Program-made: the position numbers and the translations under genes
Origin: Phialocephala subalpina
Taxonomy: Eukaryota; Ascomycota; Leotiomycetes; Helotiales; Mollisiaceae
Reading direction: 5' to 3'
Assembly: GCA_900073065.1 (NCBI GenBank)
Contig: FJOG01000006.1
Span: forward strand, 1,741,979-1,805,978
Length of the DNA: 64,000 nt
Shown: in pieces, positions 46,518 through 57,913 of the stretch
How the letters are laid out: every line of letters begins with the position of its first letter
Numbering within the stretch: the first letter of the stretch is position 1
Notes under the pieces: model-generated
What the model was told of the DNA's origin: nothing
Databases searched by the model: none
Seen by the model: only the letters and a program-made list of their open reading frames with translations

Positions 46518-47206
46518 CGTCAGGTTATTGGTCGTTCGTTGGGAGGCGTCCTGCAGAAGGCGAGAGTGAGGCGAGCAAGCGAGCTGTGGCGTTGGAGAGG
46601 TGCGCGGGTCGGTGAAGAAGGGCGACGTGAGGTGCGAGATTTTGGTGGGAGAGGAGGAGGAATTTTGTTTTGGGGGATGGCTTGCCTTTATCTTTTGAAT
46701 TGAGGTTCGGTTTGGCAGGAACAGGCGTCAGGGCGACATCAGAAGGGATGCAGGGGTTACCTTAGCGCTTTCCGTCTTGGATGAGGCTGCCTCACGTGGA
46801 TGACATCCGGCCCAGCTCGTGGTCAACTTCATCGTAAGATCCTCCCCATGGCTATCATACTCCTGCTGACGAGGAGTGCGAAGAGGAGGCGCCCTTCACG
46901 TATTGAAGTCTATCCTTACCTAGGGCTCGAGCTGATGCAGCAGCAGGATATCTAAGTTGCGGTGTTTTGCCGCAAAAACAAACTCCTCGGGAAAGATATG
47001 GCCATGAATGTAAACCCTGGAGCTCTGCCTTTCTCAACGTGTGGAGGCTGAGTACGCCTAAATCCAAAGCGGTGATGAATTCGGCAGCGAGATTGCCAAA
47101 TTTTCTAAATATTGTGCGTCTAGTTTCCGTTCTCACAAACTAGCACCTCTCATCTTCCCATCTCAGCATCCCACCTCAACATCACATTTCACTTTTCCAT
47201 CTCAGA
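46518..47206. other. Divergent promoter region
   Basis: 690 bp between divergent start codons. A C/T-rich track just before 47207 (CATCTCAGCATCCCACCTC) is typical of fungal core promoters. No gene seen. Confidence 0.4.
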
Positions 47207-49126
47207 ATGTCTTCCGAACACGTTCTACCATATACTGGGATCTGGAAATACTACAATGAACCTTCGAGCTACCACTTGATTTGGACCCTCTCTGCAGCGC
47301 CGGCCCTCGCAGTCCTCGCCTTCTTTAGTGCCCTTCTTGCCTACACGCAAACTCGCTGGTGGATACTCTCTCGATATCTGTTAATTCGAAGTTTACACCG
47401 TTTTCACCTTGACGATCCAGAAGATTCGTTCTCGTTATGGAACCTGTCCCAGCTACAAGCGATCCAAAGTCTGATCGGAAAGGGGGGGCGGTTGGGCACG
47501 ATGATTACTGTATCCCCATGGCTAGGAATCTGTTCAATTGTAAATTTGCTTATTTTCACTTCGCTTGGAGCTCTGCTTCCATTCTATCTTACTGGATATG
47601 GTGCAACTCCAGTGGTGCGGGCTAGAGGCGATACCGGTAGGGATACATTTAAGGATGACTTCTTCACCTCTGGCGACTTCACCTATGTTTATTTCAAGCA
47701 CTGCTGGCTCAATAGCACAGTCGTTGATCCGAAATGCGGCGGCGCCAATACGCTTCTGAATCACCGCCCTTTACTTTCAGTATCACGAGATGTTCCTTGC
47801 CCTTTTCCTGGGAACGTCTGCGTGCCCTCTGTTTCACCCATTCAGGTGGAGCATAGAAATCTATTACCTTTTGACTTTGGGATCAACTTAGAACCAGATT
47901 ACAAGTTCAGTCATCGAGCGACATGTGCTCCAATACAGACAGAGCCGTTTATAGACCCTACTAGGAAATATCAGGGAGAAGTCAACTCGAGCCTTATCTG
48001 GTTTGGAAAAGATCCGGCACCACCAGAATATCCAGATCCATTCTCGGGAGGGCGCAGCTGGTTTCATGGGAGATTTCTTCACACTAAAAACGGACCAAAT
48101 CGATTTTCTGATTATTGGTCTGGGAGAGCCGATTTCGACAGAGTGGGAGCGGACTTGGAAGCTCCCTACGTCCTCGACATTTTCCCAAGTCCAAAGAGCC
48201 CATTGAACATGGAGCTTCCCCTGCATCCTTCGCTCGAGAGGCTCGATGGCCAAGTTTTCATTGCTTTGCTTCTGGCTGAGCATGCCGGTTACTTCCCTGA
48301 AATCAACGATCCTCTCTATGCTGCTCATGGATTCGGGCTACAGAACGGCTCTCGCATAGAATCCTCCCAGTCCAACGAATATGTATTCCATTTCCCTGAC
48401 TATGAGGCCACTGCGCTCGGCTGCTTCGAACAATTTCAAGTATGCGTGGATAAGCCTCGTGCATCATGTACTGAGTGGGGCCCAGACTATCAACGGCAAA
48501 TTAATTTTTGGGACCACTCACATAATGTAATTATGAGTGATCTATCATATGCGACATCCCTCAACGACTATCTTCGAGATTTGCGGCCTGAATCCAACAA
48601 ACTTATTTCGACCTGGAGTCACTTGTCTACTTCTCCCTCAGATGTAGCAATCGACCAACACGAGCAATGGGTCATTCAAGTCAGGGCGTGGATGGAGACC
48701 AGTTTACTGGACACGAGGGCAACCTATTTCCAACTACTGCGTTTTGACAGTCCCACCTTACTTCTCTTCAACGACGTGGACTACACGAATATCGAATTCA
48801 CTGGATTCGCATCCATAATCTCAGCACTGCTCTTACTTTGCCTGCTGAGCTTCGCGGAAAGCATTCAGCAGTATTGTCGTTGGTTGAAACCGAGGGCCAA
48901 AAAGATTTACATTTACGGTGCCCTCTTTTGCGTTGAGAAAGTTGCCGTTATATCTTCTCTTTCCAAAACATGTATGAGAGCTCTGGGCAACTATAGAAGA
49001 AGATTTCTAAACAGGTTCCAAAACTCCAAGGGAGAAAATCAGTCGTCAATTAGGCTTGAGACTAGCGCATGGCGGCGGCAACAGCCTGACTTGTTGTTTA
49101 ACCCATCTGATGGAATTGAGATTTGA
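47207..49126 (+). CDS. Hypothetical membrane protein, 639 aa
   Basis: A single long exon. A hydrophobic span at about residues 24-46 (TLSAAPALAVLAFFSALLAY), another at about 103-126 (WLGICSIVNLLIFTSLGALL) and a third at about 530-555 (FASIISALLLLCLLSFAE) leave a large domain of some 400 residues between spans 2 and 3. That domain has eight or more Cys and several N-glycosylation sequons (NSTV, NSSL, NGSR), so it probably faces the lumen or exterior. The C-terminal tail is basic. No family is recognised; proteins of this plan occur widely in filamentous ascomycetes without a known function. Start ATG lies after a C/T-rich leader, no other in-frame ATG upstream. Confidence 0.8.
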   Translation: MSSEHVLPYTGIWKYYNEPSSYHLIWTLSAAPALAVLAFFSALLAYTQTRWWILSRYLLIRSLHRFHLDDPEDSFSLWNLSQLQAIQSLIGKGGRLGTMITVSPWLGICSIVNLLIFTSLGALLPFYLTGYGATPVVRARGDTGRDTFKDDFFTSGDFTYVYFKHCWLNSTVVDPKCGGANTLLNHRPLLSVSRDVPCPFPGNVCVPSVSPIQVEHRNLLPFDFGINLEPDYKFSHRATCAPIQTEPFIDPTRKYQGEVNSSLIWFGKDPAPPEYPDPFSGGRSWFHGRFLHTKNGPNRFSDYWSGRADFDRVGADLEAPYVLDIFPSPKSPLNMELPLHPSLERLDGQVFIALLLAEHAGYFPEINDPLYAAHGFGLQNGSRIESSQSNEYVFHFPDYEATALGCFEQFQVCVDKPRASCTEWGPDYQRQINFWDHSHNVIMSDLSYATSLNDYLRDLRPESNKLISTWSHLSTSPSDVAIDQHEQWVIQVRAWMETSLLDTRATYFQLLRFDSPTLLLFNDVDYTNIEFTGFASIISALLLLCLLSFAESIQQYCRWLKPRAKKIYIYGALFCVEKVAVISSLSKTCMRALGNYRRRFLNRFQNSKGENQSSIRLETSAWRRQQPDLLFNPSDGIEI

Positions 49127-50569
49127 AGGCAGGATTCGGAGTCAGAATAATGCTCGGACTATTGTATTAAAGCACGAGTTGCTATTGGTCTCTCAACCCG
49201 AACGCCGAGGAGATGGGAATTTGCGGAAAGGGGGGTTGGCTCGCTTAGCATTTACGAACTTGGCAATGCGGGGTTCGACGATACCCCGCTAAGTTCATGC
49301 GTCGAGCTCTCCGAAATCTCAAGTACAATTGCTATGCCTCTGATTTCTCCACTTGAGATGCGATTTTTTGCCGTTAACTCGTCAACTCATCTCATCCTCT
49401 CTCATTCCTTCCAACTTAGCACTCCACCTTACATCCATTTTCCCTCTTGAAGTTCTTCAAAACTTCTAAGGTTCTAAAGCAACATATCTCAAGCTCACAA
49501 AGTGGCACTTCCTCTGTCCCATAATCTTGGGGAGCATGTTGAATGTTTGAATAATGAGGAGGTCCAACGCGGTGTGGAGGGGTTTATATAGCTGTCCAGC
49601 TCTTCTGGTAGAATAATCGCTTGGGAAAGAGGAAAGGCAACTAGAGCTAGGAGGTGAATGATCTCACTGTTCATCTTACGCAATTCGCAAAAGTGTTAAG
49701 ATGACACGCCCTCGTTTCTCCTCATTGCACACCCATTGAAGCTATATAAACTCCCAGTTTATTCCTTTTGTTTGACATAAATCAAACCAGATCCTGCTTG
49801 GAAGGAGTACCAGTTTCATGCTTGAAACATTGTCCAATTCATTGAGGATCTTGAAGCAGAAAAGATTCTGAGTTCTTATTTCAAGGGCTGCATTGTGACC
49901 TCACAAAGCACATTCCTCATTCAACTATCCCAAACTTTGTCCACTATCAAGATCACATTCCCTATCAATATCCCCTCGCTATCAACTCCATCCGATCTCA
50001 TTATTCCTGCACTCATCCCATGCAACACCAAACTACCAACACCTCTCCTTGAAGCCGCGTCAACAGGATCCTCTTCGACCAGAATGACAGTGATAGTGGC
50101 CACATCCGTGTCGACATCAAAAGCTCTCAACAAGAAGTCGAAGTATTCATCGTCCTCGCTTCGTACTAGCATGGATTTTGAAGTGAGAAGAGTCATACGG
50201 GAGGTGATTCAAAGACGCATCAGGCTCCAGCCTCGTCTGAAAGTCCCACCTTCCACATACACGTCAGGCTTGACTCAAAGTCGCAAGAGCTGATTCCGAC
50301 TTGTATAAAGCCCCGACACCTCACGACTCAATACAATTTCGTTAATGATCACCTGTGCTCTGGCAGCGAGTCGCCATGGAGGACGTGGCGCTCTCGTTGG
50401 GTATGTACAGAGACCGAAATGTCTCTTGGGGTGTGGCGACTTGGGGATTAAATCTACCTCTTTTGTATCTTCTTTGCAAGACCTGGAGATAATGCCGTAA
50501 GTACTTTCTCGTCTGGCTTTCGAAATACTGTTATTTGTCGTTTCGTTGTCAACTTTCAAAGATGCTTCT
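49127..50569. other. Region without a firm gene
   Basis: Holds two weak small ORFs on the minus strand: 49495-49674 (listed separately) and 49921-50196 (91 codons from a true ATG, acidic, no signal peptide, no recognised motif). Splice-like words occur between 50300 and 50500, but no consistent exon chain was found. Confidence 0.4.
49495..49674 (-). CDS. Possible small secreted protein, 59 aa
   Basis: ATG at 49674 begins MNSEIIHLLALVAFPLSQA, a good signal-peptide profile with a plausible Ala cleavage site near residue 19, then a 40-residue mature part with one Cys and ending at TGA 49495. No homologous family is recognised. Such a short frame can arise by chance, and nothing else supports expression. 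Confidence 0.33.
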   Translation of the reverse strand: MNSEIIHLLALVAFPLSQAIILPEELDSYINPSTPRWTSSLFKHSTCSPRLWDRGSATL

Positions 50570-51020
50570 NNNNNNNNNNNNNNNNNNNNNNNNNNNNNNN
50601 NNNNNNNNNNNNNNNNNNNNNNNNNNNNNNNNNNNNNNNNNNNNNNNNNNNNNNNNNNNNNNNNNNNNNNNNNNNNNNNNNNNNNNNNNNNNNNNNNNNN
50701 NNNNNNNNNNNNNNNNNNNNNNNNNNNNNNNNNNNNNNNNNNNNNNNNNNNNNNNNNNNNNNNNNNNNNNNNNNNNNNNNNNNNNNNNNNNNNNNNNNNN
50801 NNNNNNNNNNNNNNNNNNNNNNNNNNNNNNNNNNNNNNNNNNNNNNNNNNNNNNNNNNNNNNNNNNNNNNNNNNNNNNNNNNNNNNNNNNNNNNNNNNNN
50901 NNNNNNNNNNNNNNNNNNNNNNNNNNNNNNNNNNNNNNNNNNNNNNNNNNNNNNNNNNNNNNNNNNNNNNNNNNNNNNNNNNNNNNNNNNNNNNNNNNNN
51001 NNNNNNNNNNNNNNNNNNNN
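50570..51020. other. Assembly gap (451 N)
   Basis: Run of N. Flanks on both sides are not repeated in the visible sequence. Confidence 0.99.
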
Positions 51021-51330
51021 GTTTGAGAGTGTGGGGTAAACGCGGGGTAAAAAAAGAAATTGAAAGAGGTGGGAATGTTGGAGATTGAAAGGATGATTAT
51101 GAGGAGGGGAATATACGTTCATTCATACAAGGATTTGGCGCAAGATGATCACTAGTTTGGTTGCAGATTGCGACAGACAATATCAGTTTGAAAATGTCGG
51201 GACTGCATTTGAGATATCCTAGTATTTGAGAATTTCAAAAGTCCGACTTTTCATTCCTTCCTAATGACCCTTCCCAGAACACCAACGCTATTCCAACAAT
51301 ATGACAAATGGAATGCCTCAAACTTGAAAC

Positions 51331-54300
51331 TCATACATCAAGGGCCGCCTCCTTCTCAGGGTCCTTGGAATCCTCTTGGACTTTCTCCTCAGCAGGATCT
51401 GCTTTGACACTTGAGTACTTGACCGGCCAAGGGAAGAGTGCTTCCATCAAGTTCGCGATCGCTGTCCCGAACCAGATCCATACTCCGATCAAGCTAACCA
51501 AGACACATATTGAGAATACAGCAACAGTAAGTCCCATCGGAGCACCATGCTTGACTTCCGGCACGTGGGTTCCAACCTCCATTAGGCTAGGGATATCCTT
51601 CAAATCCGGACCCCCACACCAAAAACTCCAAGTTCTCATCCCCTCAAACTCAAAACATTGATTTTTCGACTTGAAGTCCAAGATCGCGAATCGGTCTGGC
51701 GTTCCTCCACAATAGGCACTTTCATACAATGCGACAACTGCGAGGGAGCCGTCGGCACATATTCCGGCGGAATGGATTTGGAATGGGTGGGAGATGGAGT
51801 TACATGTGTCGGGAAGGGATGAGAGGACAAGTGTCGGCATATTCTTTACGCATGAGGATGCGCTCCATAGTCCTGGGGAGCGATGGGAGTTGGGTGAGCG
51901 GTAGGGGGCGGAGATTAGGTCGATTTTGGAGTTGTCTGCTGGTTTTGAGGCAACGGTCTTCGGTCTCGATGAGATGGGCTCCACTCTAATGATTGCGGGT
52001 TCGGACGTCTCAGTTTGCTTGGGTGGGGTAATACCATCGCACCAGAATCCCCAGCTCTCGATGCCTGCGAAAGCAAGGCATGAACTGTAGCGAGTTGCTT
52101 CGAAATTGCGGAACTCATCTGGCTGTCCAGTGCAGGCATTGTCTTTGTATAATGCTATGATAGCCCTGGTTCCATTTGCGCACATGGCGGGTTTTGCGAC
52201 GGTGATACTACGCCCAAGTGACTTCGTCCTTGTGATACAGGTATCCCGAGGTGACTGTTTGAAGGTCCTCTTCATGCCTACGCACGGGTCTTCGCTGAAT
52301 CTGCCCACAGAGCGGAATGAGTTTGGCGACTGATACAGTGCTAGTTTGGGGTCTGTGGTATCGGCTTTCTTTGGAGGAGTGAGGTTGATGCTTGCTGGGA
52401 GTTCGAGTATATGTGGCCGCGGAAGCAGAGCTTTGACGCCTGAGCATAAGAACCCCAAGCTTCCAATTCCCTCCAAGGTTAGACAACGGGCAAAGTCGCG
52501 TTCCTTGAAGACCTTGACCTCAATTGGAGACGTGCCACAAGATTTATCTCCGAAAAGAGCAATGCTCGCCTTCATTCCATCTGCACAGATTGCTGGATTG
52601 GCGAACATGATTTGTTGATTAGAGACCTTAGAGAAACATCTATCTGGTTCAGCGAATATGAATGTTGGTTTAAGGTCCGCGGTACATGCATTCCGACTGA
52701 ATGCCCCCGCTGTCGTTCCCGGTCTGTGGCTTGGGATCTGCACACGATGAATCCTGCCACTGTGTTTGTCAATGACAACTGCTGACTTCGTAGAATCTTG
52801 AGTTGGCTCAAGTGTTGGATTTGATGTTGTGGGTACGGGTGCTGGTGTGAAGGGAGTGTGGTAATCCGCGGGCCCACCGATATGAACAGCTTTTTCGACA
52901 TCCTTTCCATCACACCAAAATGCCCAGCTCTTTGCGTCGTTGAGAGATAGGCACTGATTTAAGACATGTTCATCTAGATTCCTGAATTCGTTTGGCTCGG
53001 TTTGGCAGATGCCATCTTTGAAAAGGGCCAAGGTAGCGTTCGTTCCATTTGCGCAAGATGGCGCACGGGTAACAATGATATCCGCCGCATGGGTGTCTCC
53101 AGGATACGTAAAGCTTGTAAGACACGTACCTGGGTCTCTAACGAAGGTATTCCAGGTCTTCTTCCACCCTTGACAAAGTTTGAATTCCCCTAATTGTGGT
53201 GCTGGTGAATATGTTGGTGGAGAATACGTTGATACCTCCCCTGCAGGAGCTACTTTGACGCCATCGCATTGGAGTGCCCAGCTTCCCGCACCATTAAGAC
53301 CAAGCCACTGATTCAAATCGCTAGCATCCAACGTCCGAAGTTTTGCATCATTTCTCCTGCAGAACTGATCTTGGTAAAATACCATAACAGCAGTGGTTCC
53401 GTTCTCACAAACGGCAAGCCTAGTGATATTGACGCTGTAAACTTTGCGAATACCACTCATCATAACACACGTGTCTGGCTTTAATGATTTGGAGACTGGA
53501 TCCTTGCCTCCCACACCTATACTCTCGATGAACTTTCCATACATCAATTTTGACCGTGGCGGAGCGATCCTGATGTCGCCGTCACACCAGAAGGCAATGC
53601 TACGGATTTGGTCTCCAGATCCGAATGCGTCTGCTAACAGGCACTTTTCGACATCGAGATCAGTGTCGTGAATGTCGACCAGCCCGTACTTGGCGGAAAT
53701 CTGGCCGTCATTACAGTTTGGGTTTTCGAACCTTGCCCACAGCGCTCTGGTACCATTCGGGCATGTGGCTGGTTGCTTGATGTTTATGCTGTCGGCCATT
53801 GGCAGGCATGTGCCGACAGGAGCCGTGTATTGTCTCGCTCCATTCCATCCCACAGCTCGATCTGTACATTCCGAACGCGATAGCAGAAGAGCATGTGGAC
53901 CCTCGTATGGCTTGTAAATACCAGGGTAAGGAAGAGACTTGAGGGATGTCGGCGGGACAGCGACTTCGTGCTTGTCTGCGCCTTGAGCAGAAGTAGCATG
54001 GGGTCCGCAGCGGAATATCATCGACCAGTGCAACGGAGCGGTCCCTCCCCAGAGACAGTATTCAGGGATCGGCTTCGCCGTGCTTTCGAATTGTGTATTC
54101 CCCATGCAGCCCCGCGAGGGGTAATATGCCAAGGTTGGCGTTGATCCATCGTGGCAGACAGGCGATTCCGAGATTAACATATTATGATTCAGGTAGTAGT
54201 GTCCGGATAGACAAACATCGGTCGCGAGAGTAATGGTGTTGAATTGGGGTTCTTTGCAACCAAAGGCGAAGGCATGGCGGAACGCGACCGGAGATGGCGG

Positions 54301-54657
54301 GAACAGCTTGATTGTCGCATTGCGCCCAAGAGTAGAAACATCTTTCGAAGACTGTGGTTGTTCAAGCCCTATAGATGAAGCTGGTTGAACACGAATAATC
54401 GGAATTGGCTCCTGAGCTGGGTTCGTCCGGCCATCTCCTGGAATAACTCTCGGAATCGCGACGACGACGCTGCAGAAAACGAGAACAAGCACTTGTATCT
54501 GAACGAGCGAACAAAACATTACGACAGCGCAGAGAGAACGACGCGATGGAAGTGAATGACTTGGCGGTTCAGCCTGACGGCGGATGGAGGAAGAGAAGAC
54601 TCCTCGTCGCAGATATCGTGAGGTTGCCTGCGCATTGTGAAGCTGCGCCGCATTCAT
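51331..54657 (-). CDS. Surface protein with seven Cys-rich repeats and C-terminal membrane anchor
   Basis: One uninterrupted exon; from the first true ATG (54657) it is 1108 residues. A hydrophobic signal or anchor (VLVLVFCSVVVAIP) lies near residue 55-75. Then seven modules of 90-130 residues follow, each with DTC or equivalent, a central block such as CANGTRAIIALYKDNAC, a late Cys and a closing WGFWCDG-type motif; the first is the most diverged. Linkers are Pro/Ser-rich. A single membrane span (LTVAVFSICVLVSLIGVWIWFG) at about residues 1030-1052 is followed by a charged cytoplasmic tail (DPAEEKVQEDSKDPEKEA). Many NGT/NGS sequons suggest glycosylation. The module is not a family I recognise. 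The frame is open further upstream without ATG, so an earlier exon cannot be excluded. Confidence 0.82.
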   Translation of the reverse strand: MNAAQLHNAQATSRYLRRGVFSSSIRRQAEPPSHSLPSRRSLCAVVMFCSLVQIQVLVLVFCSVVVAIPRVIPGDGRTNPAQEPIPIIRVQPASSIGLEQPQSSKDVSTLGRNATIKLFPPSPVAFRHAFAFGCKEPQFNTITLATDVCLSGHYYLNHNMLISESPVCHDGSTPTLAYYPSRGCMGNTQFESTAKPIPEYCLWGGTAPLHWSMIFRCGPHATSAQGADKHEVAVPPTSLKSLPYPGIYKPYEGPHALLLSRSECTDRAVGWNGARQYTAPVGTCLPMADSINIKQPATCPNGTRALWARFENPNCNDGQISAKYGLVDIHDTDLDVEKCLLADAFGSGDQIRSIAFWCDGDIRIAPPRSKLMYGKFIESIGVGGKDPVSKSLKPDTCVMMSGIRKVYSVNITRLAVCENGTTAVMVFYQDQFCRRNDAKLRTLDASDLNQWLGLNGAGSWALQCDGVKVAPAGEVSTYSPPTYSPAPQLGEFKLCQGWKKTWNTFVRDPGTCLTSFTYPGDTHAADIIVTRAPSCANGTNATLALFKDGICQTEPNEFRNLDEHVLNQCLSLNDAKSWAFWCDGKDVEKAVHIGGPADYHTPFTPAPVPTTSNPTLEPTQDSTKSAVVIDKHSGRIHRVQIPSHRPGTTAGAFSRNACTADLKPTFIFAEPDRCFSKVSNQQIMFANPAICADGMKASIALFGDKSCGTSPIEVKVFKERDFARCLTLEGIGSLGFLCSGVKALLPRPHILELPASINLTPPKKADTTDPKLALYQSPNSFRSVGRFSEDPCVGMKRTFKQSPRDTCITRTKSLGRSITVAKPAMCANGTRAIIALYKDNACTGQPDEFRNFEATRYSSCLAFAGIESWGFWCDGITPPKQTETSEPAIIRVEPISSRPKTVASKPADNSKIDLISAPYRSPNSHRSPGLWSASSCVKNMPTLVLSSLPDTCNSISHPFQIHSAGICADGSLAVVALYESAYCGGTPDRFAILDFKSKNQCFEFEGMRTWSFWCGGPDLKDIPSLMEVGTHVPEVKHGAPMGLTVAVFSICVLVSLIGVWIWFGTAIANLMEALFPWPVKYSSVKADPAEEKVQEDSKDPEKEAALDV
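51600..54300 (-). repeat. Seven-fold protein-level repeat inside one exon
   Basis: Closing motifs mark the modules: FRCG (~54015), FWCDG (~53590), LQCDG (~53270), FWCDG (~52910), FLCSG (~52440), FWCDG (~52040) and FWCGG (~51620). Spacing is about 320-480 bp. DNA identity between modules is low, so the expansion is old. Confidence 0.75.
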
Positions 54658-55125
54658 GGAGTGCAGGGGAGGGTTATTGAGGTCAATGCGGGTACTAACA
54701 TGTTGGAGGCCCTCAAAATGGGCATCCTCTTGTGTCAAAAGCCACTTTGCTTGTTTGACATCTTGGAAAGCATCTTATGATGCGCTAAGTCGCTTTGGTA
54801 CTCGAGAAGGAACAGGTACAGCCAGGAGGAAGAACAAAGGAATTTTTGGCTCGTGAGGATGAAAAGAAGGATGACACGTGACGCGGCCGGAGCTTCAGGA
54901 ACGAGTGGGTTCCCTCCTCGTATTTCACCCTTCTCTTCTCTTTTCTGCCTTGCGCGCGCTATCAAGTCTTCCTTCTCATATATTCTCAGCTCTTTCCGTG
55001 TTGATACCAATACCAATGATGAAGACCGCAATGTTTTGAACATGGAAGCAGTGCCTGGCAATCTCACTTTCGTCCAGTCGTTTTACGCGTCATCTTGACG
55101 CGACTCGTGGTGTTGAAGTTAAAAG

Positions 55126-56634
55126 ATGAGCGATATTTCGATATCCCAATCATTTGACATCGTGAGATCAGTTGGCAACCTGTGAGTTGGTCCACCGCTC
55201 TGTCATTCGCTGCTGACAGTATCTAGAGAACGCTTGTCAACTGCCCGACACAACCTGGGATACTACAGATGCGTCGCGAATACCGTCAAGTACAGAACAA
55301 ATGCCACCAATATTCAGCTTCTTTTCTCGATCATCGAGACTGCTGTTGCCAAGGTAGTCCTGAGACACCCCGCCTTGTGTTGTGGGATCATCAACGAGGA
55401 CAAGGATGACCCCGCTTTCATCCAACTGGAATCTATCGACCTGTCCTCGTGCATCAAATATTATAAACCCGATCCTGAGCTGACTGAAGAAGATGGAATC
55501 GTTCGGGTGCTTGAATATCAACACCGCCAACTGTGGCCCAATCTCGACTCTCAACCTGGATGGAAAGTCATCATCATCCCTACGAAAAGGCTGCCAGGCG
55601 AGAAAAGCCCTGCTTTCGATGCTGTTTTCGCATTTCATCATGCGCTTGCCGATGGACTCAGTGGACTGGTGTTCCATCGGTCAATGCTCGAAGCTTTGAA
55701 CGAGTCTTCCCTGTGTTCCGAACTTTCAAATCACATTTTGAAAGTCCCCAGGCCCATCGAGCTGGCACCTGCTGTAGAACAGGCAGTCAACTTTCAGATC
55801 TCTTGGATATTCTTTTTCAAGGCGATTTGGAATGAGTTCCGACCAAGATGGCTCTTTCCTGATTCGGCCCCTCCGTTCACCGGCGCCATCTGCCTGCTGG
55901 ACCCAATCGAGAGATACGAGTCTCGTGTTAAAGTAATTGCTATACCCTCGAACCTTGTGGAATCCATTCTAGCTGCCTGCCGAGAGCAGAAAGCAACTGT
56001 CACAGGATTTCTTCATGGCCTGATCCTAACGTCGCTGGCCACTCACGTACCTGAAGCTGCGAGTTTCTCCTCTGTGACACCATACTCTTTGCGTCACCTT
56101 ACGGGCCTGTCTCTGAATGAAGGCATGGGAACGCAGCTATCCGCACTGTCCCTGAAGCATTCCCCCGAGGTGCTCTCACGCATTCGAAGCGCACACACCC
56201 CGCGAGAGCTCATGGGCGAAATATGGGACATTGCTAGGAGCTTCCGAAAAGACATGGCTGCTGAGCTTGCAGGCCTACCGAATGACAACCTCATCGGCAT
56301 GCTTCCATACGTATCCAGTATTCACCAGATGTTCCAAGGCAGACTGGGCAAGCCCCGATCAGACACCTACGAAGTATCTAACATCGGGACAATTAATAAT
56401 GCGGTGCCAGGAGCAAAATGGAGAATCGATAGAACAATCTTCTCGCAGTCTGGCATGGGTACAGGTCCAAGCATGAGCTTCAATGTCGCTAGCGTCGCAG
56501 GAGGGCCGCTCACGATCAGCGTCACATGGCTTGATGGAGACTCGGATTCGAAACTTGTAGAACTCATCACGAAAGATTTGAGCTACGCTCTGAGGTGTAT
56601 TGGGGAGGGAAAAGAGATCACGATAGGTCTCTAA
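55126..56634 (+). CDS. Alcohol O-acetyltransferase / acyl-CoA-dependent acyltransferase
   Basis: Exons 55126-55181 and 55227-56634 give 487 residues; the first exon supplies MSDISISQSFDIVRSVGNL before LERLSTARHNLGYYRC, the conserved start of the fungal AATase family. The catalytic HHxxxDG motif is present as FAFHHALADGLSG. Near the end, SFNVASVAGGPLTISVTWLDG replaces the DFGWG motif of BAHD enzymes, as in yeast Atf-type proteins. The family transfers acetyl groups from acetyl-CoA to alcohols or hydroxylated metabolites such as sterols or trichothecene-like cores. It is intact. Substrate unknown; neighbours do not form an obvious pathway with it. Confidence 0.87.
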
Positions 56635-56721
56635 TATATACAAGCCCGTCCAGTGATTGGCTGTACCAATCGTTATTTACATCCTTCTCTGTCAATTGTT
56701 CCCACTATCCTGTACTTTTAA

Positions 56722-57913
56722 TTACTCATCCCACAACACCGCGCTCAGTCCATTATCGTTTTCTGCCTGTCCAACACTTCCTATCCTCATGCTAGCCACT
56801 TGAGGCCCGAGCAACCCTGTCGACACGTCTCTCTTGACCACAACCACATTTGCAGTCGTCTGATCGCCAATTACCACCAAGTCGCCTTCTTGATTGACCT
56901 GGAATGTTCGAGGATAGGTACCTCCAGATGATGTGAGCCCTTGGAAGGTCATAGTTCCAGAGGTGTCCAAGGAGAACGATGCCATTGAGTCATTTGGAGA
57001 GAAGGTAAGATCTCTACGATTAGATGCATAAAGGAAGTTGTCCTTGACATGTACCTCACCCACTTTGGTTCCGGATGGTGCCGACTTGCCTCCCGGCATC
57101 GTCGTCAAGGTTTGCAACTTTGTGAGAGTTATACATCCCCCTGCTGGATACGATACGCTAAATGAATGGACCGAGTTCGCAAGCTCGTTTCCGACATACA
57201 GAGTATTCTTCCCCCAGAACGTGGCGTGGCGAGGACCAGTTCCCGGTGTGTCTGTGTACGGAGTGCAAGCTGTGAGCTTCCCGGTGGAGGCATCAATTTT
57301 ATATATCCGAATGAGATCTGCTCCAAGATCTGGCGCCAAGATGAACGCTCCCGTGGGGTCGACAATTGTTTCGTGTGGATGTGGCACATCTTGTCTAGAG
57401 TTGGGCCCTCTGCCGCTCATCGTCAAAGTGAAGGTCTGGAAGGCCGATGCGCCAGATGTCAAGGGCAATTTGTGAGTTGTAATCATCGAAGTTTGACTGT
57501 CAGGTACGTCAGCGCAGATCTGAATTTCCTTGAGATGTACCTTACTAGTGAGCGCTTGCGAGATAGTTTCCTCCTCCATACTGGACATTCGCTACGGCGC
57601 CCAGAGGAGCTGAGGCTTTCCCGGACAATTTCAGACCGCCATTAGTCGCAGCTGAGACGGAGGCGACTTGAGCGCTGCCAGAACCTGTCTCGTCGGAAAC
57701 ATACAACTCTCTTGTTGTCGAATTGAATGTCATCCAGCTCGGCTGGCCTCCAATTGCCACAGTGCTGTTCTGTGTCAAGGTGTACGAACTGCCACTGCCC
57801 GTCAAAGTCAGACTGTAGATGGTACCACTGTAGTGGGAAACGAAGATGTTTGCCGCATTGCCAGTTTGCACCAGCGCGGACAGCAGCCCTAGACCCAGGG
57901 CGAGGAACAACAT
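56722..57913 (-). CDS. Secreted lactonase-family seven-bladed beta-propeller
   Basis: Exons 57546-57913 and 56722-57496 give 380 residues; the 49-bp intron is phase 2. A signal peptide (MLFLALGLGLLSALVQTGNA) directs secretion. Repeated blade motifs include QPSWMTFNSTTRELYVSD, SRQDVPHPHETIVDPTGAFI, ADLIRIYKID, GPRHATFW, LYVGNELANSVHSF and TYPRTFQVNQEGDLVVI. These are characteristic of the 6-phosphogluconolactonase/Lactonase_7-bladed family (related to YbhE and to carboxy-cis,cis-muconate cyclase). The secreted fungal forms have no proven substrate. It faces away from the acetyltransferase gene end-to-end (88 bp between stops), so they are convergent. Confidence 0.88.

Noticed and set aside
53668..54144. 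Plus-strand frames opposite the seven-repeat protein
   Set aside because: Antisense shadows of a long, well-supported exon.
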